NCBI RefSeq assembly: GCF_000801105.2
Contig: NC_079516.1
Coordinates: forward strand, 21,117,043 to 21,181,042
Origin: Raphanus sativus
Taxonomy: Eukaryota; Streptophyta; Magnoliopsida; Brassicales; Brassicaceae
Direction: 5' to 3'
DNA length: 64,000 bases
Shown here: one piece after another, positions 46,804-57,106 of the stretch
How the letters are laid out: each line of letters starts with the position of its first letter
Numbering within the stretch: the first letter of the stretch is position 1
The notes under the pieces: generated by a model
Told to the model about the DNA's origin: nothing
The model's input: the letters and a program-made list of their open reading frames with translations, nothing else
Databases searched by the model: none
Position numbers and translations under genes: made by a program

Positions 46804-49202
46804 ATGGCTGGAGTACTAGCTGGGGAATGCTCGTACGGTGAGAGTGGAGTTTCGTCTCACTCAAGAAATTCTCACGAAAAGCAAGACGAGGTTTCCCGCT
46901 GGTACTTTGGTAGAAAAGAAATTGAAGAAAATTCACCCTCGAGGTTGGATGGTATTGACTTGAAGAAGGAAACTTACCTCCGCAAATCTTACTGTACATT
47001 TCTCCAGGACTTGGGCATGAGATTGAAAGTGTAAGTTCCCTTTTTTCCACCCCTTCTCTTTTAACTAGTAGCTTCAAGCTTGCTTGTTCATATTTATTCC
47101 AATGTAGAATCCATATTATATGCATTATTGTTTAGTATCATTTGGAGTCTGATGTGCTGCTGATGGTTTGTAAAAGTAGTGTTTTATTTTTATTACCAAG
47201 GAACATATATAGTTATTATTGGTGAATACCGAAGAGATTGTTGCCGAGTAGTCATGGTTTCTGCTCTGTATTTTTTTTTTCTTTTGTTCTCATTGAAAGT
47301 GGCTGATATAGTTTTCCAAGCAGTCCCCAGGTTACAATAGCTACAGCGATTATCTTCTGTCATCGATTCTTCTTTCGCCAATCACATGCAAAGAATGACA
47401 GAAGGGTAAGTTTATTGTTTTCTGCACCTGAAAAAAGTTGAATGCTTAAAAATTATAATAGACTTTACTCTGTGTTGTTGTTGGAATCACTATACTGTAG
47501 TCTGGCTAGGGTAGAGTTTGAGAAATTGCAATGTTATGGTTTATCCTTATACCTAGATCTTTACTGAGCTCGGCCCTCTTTCTTCACACAGACAATTGCA
47601 ACTGTTTGTATGTTCCTTGCTGGAAAAGTTGAGGAAACTCCACGGCCCTTGAATAACGTTATTTTTGTATCCTATGAGATAATAAACAAGAAGGATCCTG
47701 GTGCTTCACAGAAAATCAAGCAAAAGGTATTCATCATACCAATGGCCCTTCTCAAACCTTTGTGTGTTTATTTGACGTTGTGGTTATCAATGTATTGATG
47801 TATATCACTTTTGCAGGAAGTATATGAGCAACAAAAAGAGCTTATATTAAACGGAGAAAAGATAGTACTTTCTACACTAGGCTTTGACCTCAACGTTCTT
47901 CATCCTTATAAACCCCTTGTAGAAGCAATAAAGAAGTTTAAGGTTGCCCAAAACGCTCTTGCCCAAGTTGCCTGGAATTTTGTTAACGATGGGTACGTTT
48001 GAAGTCCTGTTTCCTTCTAAAAGCTTCCAATATACTCTATGTGCATTTGTATTTTCGTCTTCATACAAGTGGAAAAGTGGCTTGCAGTCTGCGGACATCA
48101 CTCTGCCTGCAGTTTCAGCCTCATCACATTGCGGCTGGTGCTATTTTTCTTGCGGCCAAGTTCCTTAAAGTGAAGTTACCATCAGATGGAGAGAAGGTTT
48201 GGTGGCAGGAATTTGATGTTACACCCCGACAATTGGAGGGTATGTAGCGACTCTTGTTTCCTTTTCTTTGACTCGCATCCTCTCCATGTTTGCATATGAT
48301 CTTAAGAATGATCGCCCTTTTGGTATGTTTCAGATGTTAGCAACCAAATGCTTGAGCTTTATGAGCAGAACCGTGTACCTGCTTCTCAAGGAAGCGAAGT
48401 AGAAAGTAGTGTAGGTGGAGGGTCAGGGTCAGCTCATCGTCCAGGCTCTAGAAATGCAACGTCCACAGATGAGCATGTTGGTTCTAGGCAAGCATCAGCA
48501 CGTTCAAACTCTGATAGTCACGGGGGTTCATTGAAAGGCGGTTTGGATCAGAACAATGGCAATGGGGATGTTGAGGTCAGTGTTGATCATCAAGTTAGTA
48601 AGGACAATGTTAGAGAAGTCCCCAATAACTCTAGACCTTTAGTTGAGGGATCTGGGAAGGACAATTCAGAAAGAGAGAGTGGAGAGCTTCCAGATGGTGG
48701 CGCTGTTCATAAATCTAGAAACGTTGAGACAGGTGTTGCCCCAATAGGCCAATCGCCAAAAGACTTGAAGTTGCTCCGGGATAAGGTGAAGGCCAAGAGA
48801 GAGAAGGCTAAGAAGTTGCTAGGTGAAAGAACGAGGAAAAATGATTTGATGGATGAGGATGATCTGATCGAAAGAGAATTGGAAGACGTTGAACTAGCTG
48901 TTGGAGATGAAAAGGCCAAGCAAAAGAATGTAGAGAACTCTGATCTCATGGGTACAGAACATGTGGGAGTGAAAAATGCAGAAGAAGAAGGTGAAATGGT
49001 AAACGATGGGTCTCAGATGATGCATAGCAGAAAGAGAAAGATGGGTAGCCCTCCTGAGAAGCAATCCGAAGGAAAGAGACGCCACAGTAGTGAGAACGGT
49101 GAAGAAAGCCACAAGTCGAACAGAGGTAGCAGTAGTAGTAGTAGTAGTCATCATGGTGATAGAGAGCACAGAAGGCACTCACAAGAGAGATACCATTCAT
49201 GA
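46804..49202 (+). CDS. CYCT1;5: Cyclin T (CYCT1;5-like), P-TEFb subunit
   Basis: Regulatory partner of CDKC; the complex phosphorylates the RNA polymerase II C-terminal domain in the nucleus and promotes elongation. Exons: 46804-47030, 47324-47405, 47592-47726, 47817-47992, 48088-48239 and 48334-49202, phases consistent, 546 residues (579 in Arabidopsis CYCT1;5 as I recall). The N-terminus, [20 protein letters not shown], opens cyclin box 1. The block [20 protein letters not shown] is the cyclin-box core, and [20 protein letters not shown] is in box 2. The long last exon encodes a polar, Ser-rich tail with basic ([19 protein letters not shown]) and acidic ([16 protein letters not shown]) patches and a Ser run near the end. 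It looks intact. It converges with NPR3; in Arabidopsis it is the neighbour of a TNL cluster, as here. Confidence 0.93.
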
Positions 49203-50162
49203 GAGGTAATATGATTATTATTAAAACTGCTACTCCTGAATTCATCTTAGGGGTCTTTCTAAGGACCTTTGGCACTTTGATGATGCCTAACCATGTGAAC
49301 CTGACTTCTCTATACGGGGTCGGTTCAGTCGTTGGAACCATGCTCTCGGTGTATTTTATGTTTGATTATATAAACTGTTTGTGCCATTTTGCACAATCCA
49401 ACGGTTTTGAACACTATGATTCAACATCCTAGTGTTCTTCCTTTTAATAAGGATGTTGAGAAGCTAATTAGTTCTTCCTTTTAATAAGTACTCACGCTAG
49501 GGAACTTCCTACTTTCATTTGCTTCCATTTGGTTAAATTATAGCTCATTGGGGAAAAGTTTTGGGTCATAGGGACTCCACAATCACTTTGATAACTTATT
49601 TGTATTCATACGTTGCTCAAGTGAATTTACTTTTGATAGCTTCTCCAAAATATTTCTTACTACGACTTTTTTTTATGTTCCCGAATTATTACAATGTTTT
49701 ACTATAAGAGTTAGTATTTGATGTGAAGGAGATACACACTGTACGAGACTGATGAAGTATGTAACTATTCTGTTATATTTCGTTTTCTATGTAATTGCTT
49801 GTGATCATTACTTTGGAATTGTAAAGACACATGATTTGATTTTATAAATCAAAATCAAAAAGAGAAAGAACAAGAAATCACAACATAAAAGTATCAGTAA
49901 TAAATTGTTTTGGTGTGAATCAGAAGGAAAACAGTAAAAAAATGTTTTGGTAAAAAAGAAAACCAATTTGGTTGAAGGAAATATTCTTTTTTTTGTTCAA
50001 CCTAGAAGTTTTTTACAAAAAGAAAGAAATATATATATATATATATAGAAGCAAACACAAGCACATTAAGTTATGGTATATTATTAAAAATGAGCTCCAA
50101 ATATTATTATTTACTGATCATAACCAAAGAATTCATGCTTTTTCATACTTATTACTAGGACA
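49203..50162. other. 3' flank of cyclin T
   Basis: The first 250-600 bp are probably cyclin T 3' UTR. A (TA)n tract lies at about 50027-50046. Just before the MULE, ACCAAAGAATTCATGC...ACTAGGACATA matches the ends of the tandem units at 51094-51300, so a third, older copy of that unit ends here. No gene seen. Confidence 0.5.
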
Positions 50163-50172
50163 TATTTGTGGC

Positions 50173-51091
50173 GGAAAAATGGTATATTCCTATATTCCTA
50201 TATGAACTAGTTGTTTCTGGTTTTTTCATACGTGAACTTTTAAGTCATGCCAAAAATACATGAACAACGGAAAATTGATTTATTTTCCTATGAATTAGAT
50301 ATTCCTGACTTTTTCACACGAATTTTAAAATAATGCCAAAAACCATATGAACAACTCTATTTTTTTTAAATTACATACACAAACAATCGATTTTAAACAA
50401 ATTCTCCTAAAATCGTAAATGGTGTTATTTAAAAGTTAACTTGGTTTATGCCAGGTATAAAATCAGTTTAATTTGGGTTGATAAAAAATACTATGTCGTT
50501 TTATTCTTCTTCTTTTTTTTGTCAATTACTCTTCTTCTTCAGAAATCGTTTTATTCTTCAGCATCAATTAGGGATACTGCACCATATTTATAGTTCCTTA
50601 TGAAAATACATGGAGATTAGTAAGCTAGTAGTCGTCGCTCTTCTTTCTTTATGCATCATGTAACACATTTTATTCTTCTACAGAACAATAAATTTTATTC
50701 CTAATCGATGATGAAGAATAAAACGATTTCAGAAGAAGAAGAAAAGCAGTTGACAAAAAAAAGAATAAAACTACGTAGTATTTTTTGTCAATATAAACTA
50801 AACCGGCCCTCTACCTGGCATAAATCAAATTAACATTTAAATAACACCGTTTACGGGTTTAGGAGAATAGTTTAAAATTGATAGTTTGTGTATGTAATTC
50901 AAAAAATAGAGTTATTTGTTCATGTGGTTTTTGAAATGACTTAAAAATTCATGTGTGGAAAAAACAAAAACAACTAACTCATGGGAAAATAAACCATTTT
51001 GCTTTGTTTATGTGGTTTTTGGCATGGCTTCAAAGTTTGTGTGTGAAAAAACCAGGAACAACTAGTTTACGGAGAAATAAGCCATTTTCCC
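50173..51091. mobile_element. Foldback Mutator-like element, nearly one long inverted repeat
   Basis: The left arm starts GGAAAAATGGTATAT and the right arm, reverse-complemented, GGGAAAATGGCTTAT. They align through blocks such as ACTAGTTGTT(T/C)CTGGTTTT, CATGCCAAAAA, TTTATGCCAGGTA and ATACTA(T/C)GT(C/A)GTTTTATTCTT, leaving a loop of only roughly 100-150 bp. The flanks are TATTTGTGGC (50163-50172) and TACTTGTGGC (51092-51101), a 10-bp duplication with one mismatch, which suits a MULE. It is non-coding. Transcripts from it would fold into a hairpin several hundred bp long. It lies between the 3' ends of cyclin T and NPR3. Confidence 0.82.
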
Positions 51092-51093
51092 TA

Positions 51094-51456
51094 CTTGTGG
51101 CATACCTGTAACATTCTTGGAACACTGTCTTTTTTTTTGTCCTTTACTCTTATCCACCACCATTAGCCTCTTTCTCTTGCAACTATAGGGAAGAAAATAA
51201 TCATGTTTCTCATCTGTGTTTGTGAGATTTCTTGTTTGTTTTAGTCTCATGTACCTGACATGACCAAAGAATTCAGCTAACATTTATTTACTGGGACATA
51301 CTTGTGGCATACCTGTAACATTCTTTGAACATTGTTTTTTTTGGTTGTCATTTACTCTTATCCACCACCATTAGTCTCTTCTCTTGCAACTACGGGGAAA
51401 AAAATAAACATGTTTCTCATCTGTGTTTGTTTTAGTCTCATGTACCTGACAGTGTC
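51094..51456 (+). repeat. Tandem duplication with a unit of ~207 bp
   Basis: Two units (51094-51300 and 51301-51456) share CTTGTGGCATACCTGTAACA, CTTATCCACCACCATTAG, TTGCAACTA and TTTAGTCTCATGTACCTGAC. The second has lost a short TGTGAGATTTCTTG segment. The end of a further copy lies left of the MULE at about 50110-50172, so the MULE inserted into this array. Non-coding, function unknown. Confidence 0.8.
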
Positions 51457-51660
51457 TTGTATATGTCTATAAGTATATACCAAATTTATTTAAAACAAAA
51501 GGTTGCATGTAGTTAGAATGTTTTGGTTAACGAGCATTCCTATCTTTTACTGTTGTACAACTAAACTACCCATCATCTTTATTAAAACTAAACCTAATTT
51601 GATATTATACCTTTCCAACAAAGATATCTAATCACATTCAACTTATATAATAGTACAGTT

Positions 51661-53874
51661 TCATGTTGAGTTGTCCAGACCATCTCTTAAAGAAGGAGAT
51701 GACGAAGCAGAAAGACAAGACCGCCCAATCTTAGACTCTTTGTCTTTGCTATATGCCTTTTGGACATCATCCTTAAGCTCTCTATATCTCATTCTCTTCA
51801 ATCTTCTCTCCTGCGGAGATCCTTTCTCACTATGCAAGTCATCGTCTATGTACTCCTCCATGTACTTGTCTAAAACCTCTGAGCCATATGGAAAATACCT
51901 TCTACCAGTCTCTACTGCATTGTCAAACGTGTAGTTGAAGTCAGTCAGCCAAGAGATAACATAAAAAAATAAAAGAAGAGCAAATCTTTTCATGGTTCTT
52001 CTTACCTGTTTTCATTAGAGCCTCCATACGAGTAAGGAGCCGTTTGGTTTGCATATGAGGAGTTTCGTTTAAATCAACCTGACTCAAGTTTCCGGTTAGC
52101 CCATTTGAAGGCGGGTGAAGAAGACCAGTGAACTCGCTTGTACCTTCTACATTAGCAATGTCCATAGCCACATTAGCTTCTGTTGGAAAGAACAGCTGAG
52201 CAAGACCCACTGCAACAACAACAAAAAAAAAAGAAAAAAAATTGCTCAAAGGTTCAACACAAACATTACACAAGAATCTGTCAGTTACCTCTCTTTTCTA
52301 AGTATAACAGTCTCATTTGGAGATCTTCAGGCATAGAAAGGGAGGAGCACATGGGCGTCTCAGCAACCATAGGGTTTCTCCTAACCTCTCTTTCCAAAAG
52401 ATCTATGCACAGCCTCGCTTTGCTAGCTTCCCTCTCTTTCGCCGTCTTGGTATGATACTCCTTTGGAGCTGTCAGTCTCCTACATATATTAACCGCACTG
52501 CGTCCATCAGACGCGAAAGCAGACGCATTGGCGCCTTTCTTAAGAAGAGATATGATGATGGAAGGCTCTTTACGCATGGCAGCGAAATGAAGAACCGTGT
52601 AACCACGCGAGTTTCTGTGGTTGACATCACCTAAACCGAGAGCAAGAATCTCAGCAACAACTTTGGGATCACTATACACAACCGAGTAATGCAGACCGTT
52701 GGCTTCATCTAGAGTGATGTCTGACTCGGTCAGAAGAAGCTTCACAAGCTCAACGTCATCTGAGTCCAACGCCTTGAGGATTTTTCCAACTCTCTCAAGC
52801 GTTTTATCTGGAACCTTGGGACTGTCATCCTCTTCTTGTTGAGGGGACTTGAGACGAATCTGTTTGATTCTCTCAGCTACTTCTAAGGGAACCTCCTTTT
52901 CAATACAGAACATGTAGAGATCTGACCTTGCCACTCTCTCAATACATTGATCAAGAAGCTGAGTCAACTTACAATGGAATGCAACCAAAAGAATAGGAAT
53001 AACATTCTCAACTAGAGACTTCTCCACAAAGTTACAAAGCCGCCTCTGCCAAACACACACCATACAAAATACAGAAACCATTAATCTCTAATTCAATTTG
53101 CAGGAGTGGTTTGCATGTTGTTGAAGAAGGAAACACAAATGATTCAATTTTAGCTTTATAGTAAACACATTTTAAACAGAGCAGTATTCTTTGTACAAAA
53201 GTTTTTCTTATATTGGGATAAATTTAACATTCATTAAAAAAAAAATTAAGAAGATAAAAGAGAAAGCTATTGCTTTTGTTTGTTTTTTTTTTTTGCTAAA
53301 ATTTTTAGCTATTGCTTTTGTTACACACCTGAAAAGAAGAAACAAGCTCAGGCACTTGGAAAAGAGAAGAAGCATACATCAACTCAACGACGAAACCAAT
53401 AGCAGGTGTGCAAGAGTCATGAGCACAGACTGAGTCAACACAAGTGGAAACCTCCAAAGTAAACGGTTTTAACCTCCCGGTGTAGATATAACTCAGGAAG
53501 TAAACAAAGGCTTCATGCCCAACAGCTCCGTAAGAAGGCAACACTTCGTTCAAATGGTACTTTGGTCTCCTCTCAATCTTGGAACTTTTCTTGTCTTTCT
53601 TGAATAGTTCCTTGAAAAACTTGTTCCTTGCAGCCAGAATGCATCTGTGAACACCAACGGGAACACCATCGACAATGATCTCGGCGTCTGTGTAATCACT
53701 ACTGTCTGGGCTACTGAGAAGCTGCTCGAGATTGGAGCTGAGTTTTGTTAGACTAACAACTTCGAGATTAGAAGCTGAGCTTGATGAGATATGGATGTTA
53801 GACCCAATTGAGACGTTAGAGAAATGAGAAGACGTGAAACTTAAAGATGATGATGGTTCAGTTAAAGTAGCCAT
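51661..53874 (-). CDS. NPR3: NPR3 salicylate receptor / transcriptional co-repressor
   Basis: NPR1-family protein that binds TGA factors and salicylic acid and represses or degrades immune regulators. Exons (transcript order): 53874-53329, 53045-52289, 52209-52006, 51914-51661; phases fit and give 586 residues, the length of Arabidopsis NPR3 as I recall. Domains: BTB/POZ from ~60 (YTDAEIIVDGVPVGVHRCIL); C-x4-C-x-H-x2-C zinc motif in CVDSVCAHDSC; ankyrin repeats at ~260-370 (LHYSVVYSDPKVVAEILAL, GYTVLHFAAM); C-terminal NPR1-like region with LEKR-VGLAQ, whose Arg matches the salicylate-binding Arg of NPR1/NPR4; and the repression motif VDLNETP. The start at 53874 (MATLTEPSSS) was preferred to an in-frame ATG 18 nt upstream, because family members begin there. 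It looks functional, and closer to NPR3 than NPR4. Confidence 0.95.
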
Positions 53875-54004
53875 ATTTTCAATGCCTATCACTCCAAAGC
53901 TCTATTTTTTTATTCAAGAGTTTTGTAATTTACATTTCAAATAGGGAAGGAGAAAAGAACCAAACTGAGATCTATCGATCAAGGAAAAGTCAAGAAGGAA
54001 GGGA

Positions 54005-54013
54005 TTATATAAA
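54005..54013 (-). promoter_or_regulatory. Probable TATA box of NPR3
   Basis: On the minus strand the sequence reads CTTTTATATAATCCC, about 135 nt upstream of the chosen ATG. Upstream, TTGACA (near 54208) is a W-box-core variant and TGACG (near 54142) is a TGA-factor core. Single short motifs like these are weak evidence. Confidence 0.5.
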
Positions 54014-54312
54014 AGAATATATGAGTTTGAGAACAAAGAGAACACAAACAGATCAAGTGACGGTGAAAGAAAGCAGCTTCTTTGTGAAGATGTGATGTAA
54101 AAGAAGACAAAAGACTAATAATAATAATTTCAGTTTAATAATGACGACTTAAGTCTAGATTGAAATCATGGTCCAAAGAATGCATAAAGAAAGACTCAAA
54201 TGAAAGTTGACAAACATAAATAAAGATTCCGTCATTATTCAAAGATTTTCTGGAGGAAATAAATTAAGATTAAACTACATATATACAAATATTTTTGACA
54301 GCGTTTCATATA

Positions 54313-54559
54313 CTCCCTCTGTTCCATAATACTTGAAGTTTTAGGTTATGCACAATTATTAAGAAACTTGTTTTTTATTTTAAAAGCTATGATTAAAATA
54401 TAAATTCAAAACTATTTAACCAATTACAAAATACACTATAGAATATCATTGGTTACACAGTTTTTGATAAAGTAAAAAGTTACATTGAAAGATGAAAACA
54501 TCATCTATTTTGAAACATCAAAACTTCCTAAAACTTCATCTATTATGAAACGGAGTGAG
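54313..54559. mobile_element. Stowaway-like MITE in the NPR3 upstream region
   Basis: Ends: left CTCCCTCTGTTCCATAATAC, right reverse complement CTCACTCCGTTTCATAATAG, both continuing into TGAAGTTTTAGG. TA flanks each side (54311-54312 and 54560-54561). The length of 247 bp and CTCCCTC ends are typical of Stowaway (Tc1/mariner) MITEs. It lies about 440 bp upstream of the NPR3 start. Confidence 0.82.
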
Positions 54560-54799
54560 TATGTGAAAAGGTTTTTGGCATATTTGTAGGGTTTTCTTTA
54601 TCACATCATATTTGTAGCCTGTAGGCTGTAGGTTTATTTATTGTTTTCACCTGGAGAAGTAGCCCGCCCAAGTCAAGGAAATATTATAGAAGAAAGAGCC
54701 AATCGTGACTAGTGATGACGGAGCTGACGCAAGCAAATGCGAACGGCATATAATATGATGTGCTGTGATGTCAGTTTCGAGAAAGGTCGATAAATCATT

Positions 54800-55806
54800 T
54801 TTTTTTCCCTCAAAGATATTAATATAAATTAAAACACGGGCCAAGCCCAAATACACATCCAAAGCCCATACAGCCCAAGCTAAGCAACATGTAATCCAAA
54901 ATGAAATACGGCCCAATACATTAAGCCCATAAACACGACCCACAAACTACAACCATAATGGTCTCCAAACCGGTCCAATCAGAACTGACAGGCTTCAAGC
55001 GAGTCCACGCATCAAGGAAGCCCAAACCACTTGTTGTGATCTTCGCACTCGGGACGCCACGTGTCCGGTCTGCCTCGACTTGACCGACTCCTCTTTGAAA
55101 CGCCGTCGGCTGCAACATCACCGCATCTCGTCGCGTCGGAGCTCGGGATACCAACGAGCCTCCACACCGCAACCATCTCTCAACGCTTCACACTTTCACC
55201 GGAGCTCCGATTACCGCAGAGCCTCCATCAAAGCCGCCTCTCTCTTCCACGCTTAGCCGTTACCTCGGAGAGCTTCTCGATCTCATCGAGATCTCATCCG
55301 ACTTAGCAACGCTGCGAGCCAAATAACCACACAACCAAGGACCTCACACCAGATCCACCGCAGAAACCCGAACCCGATTCAACAAAATGAACAACTGAAG
55401 CCGGCGACGCAAGGTTGTGCGAACCTTCACCTCCCAGAAGCAAAACCGACGACGGCGGAGCTAGAAGAAGCTTCCTCCTCGCGGGAACAAGAACCGGCGG
55501 CGGCGGAGCTGTAGGAGCCTCCGCCTTCCGGAGTTAAAGCCAAACCCAACAAAACGGTTTCACCACGCCTCCCTTGCACACGACCACGTCTTTACTCCAG
55601 AGGTAAAGCCACCGCAGGCGGAGTCGAACCAGAGCTTAGACAAAACGGAAGGAGAAGAGGACGAAGGAGAACCAACATCCAAACATCTTTAGACAACACT
55701 TGGGGGGCTCCGGCGACGGCACGCGCGCGTGAGCAGCGGCCGTACGCCGAACCCTAATTGAGATCTGCTTTCTCTTTCTAACTTTCTCTCTCTCTTGATA
55801 TGGGTA
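54800..55806 (-). mobile_element. 1-kb poly-A retroposon without RT (Sadhu-like or LINE-derived)
   Basis: The 11-bp duplication GATAAATCATT (54789-54799 and 55807-55817) bounds a 1007-bp insert. The T-run at 54800-54807 is its poly-A tail, so it reads on the minus strand. It is markedly GC-richer than its surroundings and has CGCCGGCGGCGG-like and CTCTCTCT-like stretches near its 5' end. No reverse transcriptase or tRNA-like promoter is seen. Small frames (for example 54921-55172) are not recognisable. The size, poly-A end and lack of coding recall the Sadhu retroposons of Arabidopsis, but I cannot confirm the family. Confidence 0.75.
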
Positions 55807-55817
55807 GATAAATCATT

Positions 55818-56385
55818 AAACTATAGCTAGTGGTTCCGATATTATCGATTTTATAATGGTTTTTTTTTTTGCTTAAGTGAATAGAATAATATTGACAAAA
55901 ATAGAATAATATGTTTTTGTTTAATTTTTATAATGTTGTGATACCCATAAAGTCATTATTTACATACTTTTATATATTCTACTCTAACTTTTCAAAAGAA
56001 GTAACAAAAGAAGTAACGTGTGTTTGAAAGAAAACTATATTGTTAAGGATATTTTAAAATTTTCTATCATTTAGAAAAAAATTGAATTTTAACGTTCCTG
56101 ATGTTAAATGATTTTAGACTTACCTTAAATGATTTTAGACTCACCTTAAATTTGTTAAATGATTTTAGACTCACCTTATTTAAGGTGAGTCTACAAATTG
56201 AATTTTAACGTTCCTGGCAAGTGATGTTAAATGATTTTAGACTCACCTTAAATTTGTAGATCTAATTTAAATAAATAAAAATTAAAAACAATCGACCAAT
56301 CAAATTATAACAATTTCTTGAAACTTCACCTATGAGCGACACGTCACCAGAAATCACTAAAGTGACTTTTCATTTAATATATAGG
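55818..56385. other. AT-rich spacer with a short internal repeat
   Basis: Within 56100-56260 the word AAATGATTTTAGACTCACCT occurs four times (one copy with a T for C), and one inverted copy (AAGGTGAGTCTA) follows at about 56181. This makes a small repeat cluster with a local hairpin. Nothing else recognised. Confidence 0.55.
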
Positions 56386-56624
56386 GGGATTTTGATTAAA
56401 ATTTCAGATATATAACATTTACAATAGCGTTTAGTTTTCGATCTGAAATGGTAAAGCGCTTACACTTAGTAAACTAACGCGACTAAAAGAATTATTTTCC
56501 CGCGATACCAAACATAGATTTTTAAATTCATAAACACTATTAAAAAAGCGAGTGTTGGTATACAATAACAGAACTGTCAAAAACGCTATAATCTGATGCT
56601 ATTAATACCGCACTTCTTATAGTG
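56386..56624. mobile_element. CACTA element terminus (one end only)
   Basis: The right end reads CCGCACTTCTTATAGTG, reverse complement CACTATAAGAAGTGCGG, a CACTA-type terminus. ATAGCG(T)-like subterminal words (near 56426 and in reverse near 56583) resemble those of the larger CACTA element at 33662-38345. No left terminus was found, so this is a deleted remnant. The left limit given is approximate. Confidence 0.5.
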
Positions 56625-57106
56625 TCAAAACGCTGTAAGGATTTGGAGTTTTAGATAGACGATCGAGTATACATGAAAATAAAGACATTTCCAGAAGGAT
56701 TTGAGAATCAGAAACTAAAGAGATTTATGGAACCATATCCTATTGGGAGAGGACTGAAGCAGTTGTTTGCAGACTGGATTTATCAGCAGAGTTATTAAAC
56801 TTCCAAGACATGTTTCATGTGTTTATTTTAAAGAAAGTCGTGAGAGAGCAGAAGTTACAGCAGACGTCAGATGATCTCAGAGAGATTGTATGCATCTTGT
56901 CAATCAGTAGTAGAGATCATGAATCGTCAAGTGGAAGCATTTCAAGAAATGTCGTCTGTGTCTGTCAGAGTTCGTTGGGAGAGAGATGGGGTTTAATAAT
57001 AGACTTCAGAGTCCGAGCAGATTGAATATTCGGAGTTTTGTTACGAATTGGCCAGTCGGCTGATGGTTTGAATTCGGAGACGAATTACTTGTAAGTGGGG
57101 GAGAAT
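56625..57106 (+). pseudogene. Ty3/gypsy pol 3' end with polypurine tract
   Basis: Broken frames encode the end of a gypsy polyprotein: FHVFILKKVVREQ, the FHVSxLRK-type motif after integrase, then NRQVEAFQEMSS and RVRWERDG across frame changes (about 56810-57030). It ends before AAGTGGGGGAGAAT (57093-57106), a clear polypurine tract. Everything upstream of the integrase C-terminus is missing. Confidence 0.7.

Noticed and set aside
48707..49341. Minus-strand frames over the cyclin T last exon
   Set aside because: Shadows of the coding strand caused by its repetitive charged codons.
53875..53892. Upstream in-frame ATG for NPR3 (adds MIGIEN)
   Set aside because: Family members begin at MATLTEP; the extra six residues are probably leader sequence, though translation from here cannot be excluded.
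55061..55306. Short frames in GC-rich DNA upstream of NPR3
   Set aside because: They are within the poly-A retroposon; GC-rich sequence keeps several frames open by chance.
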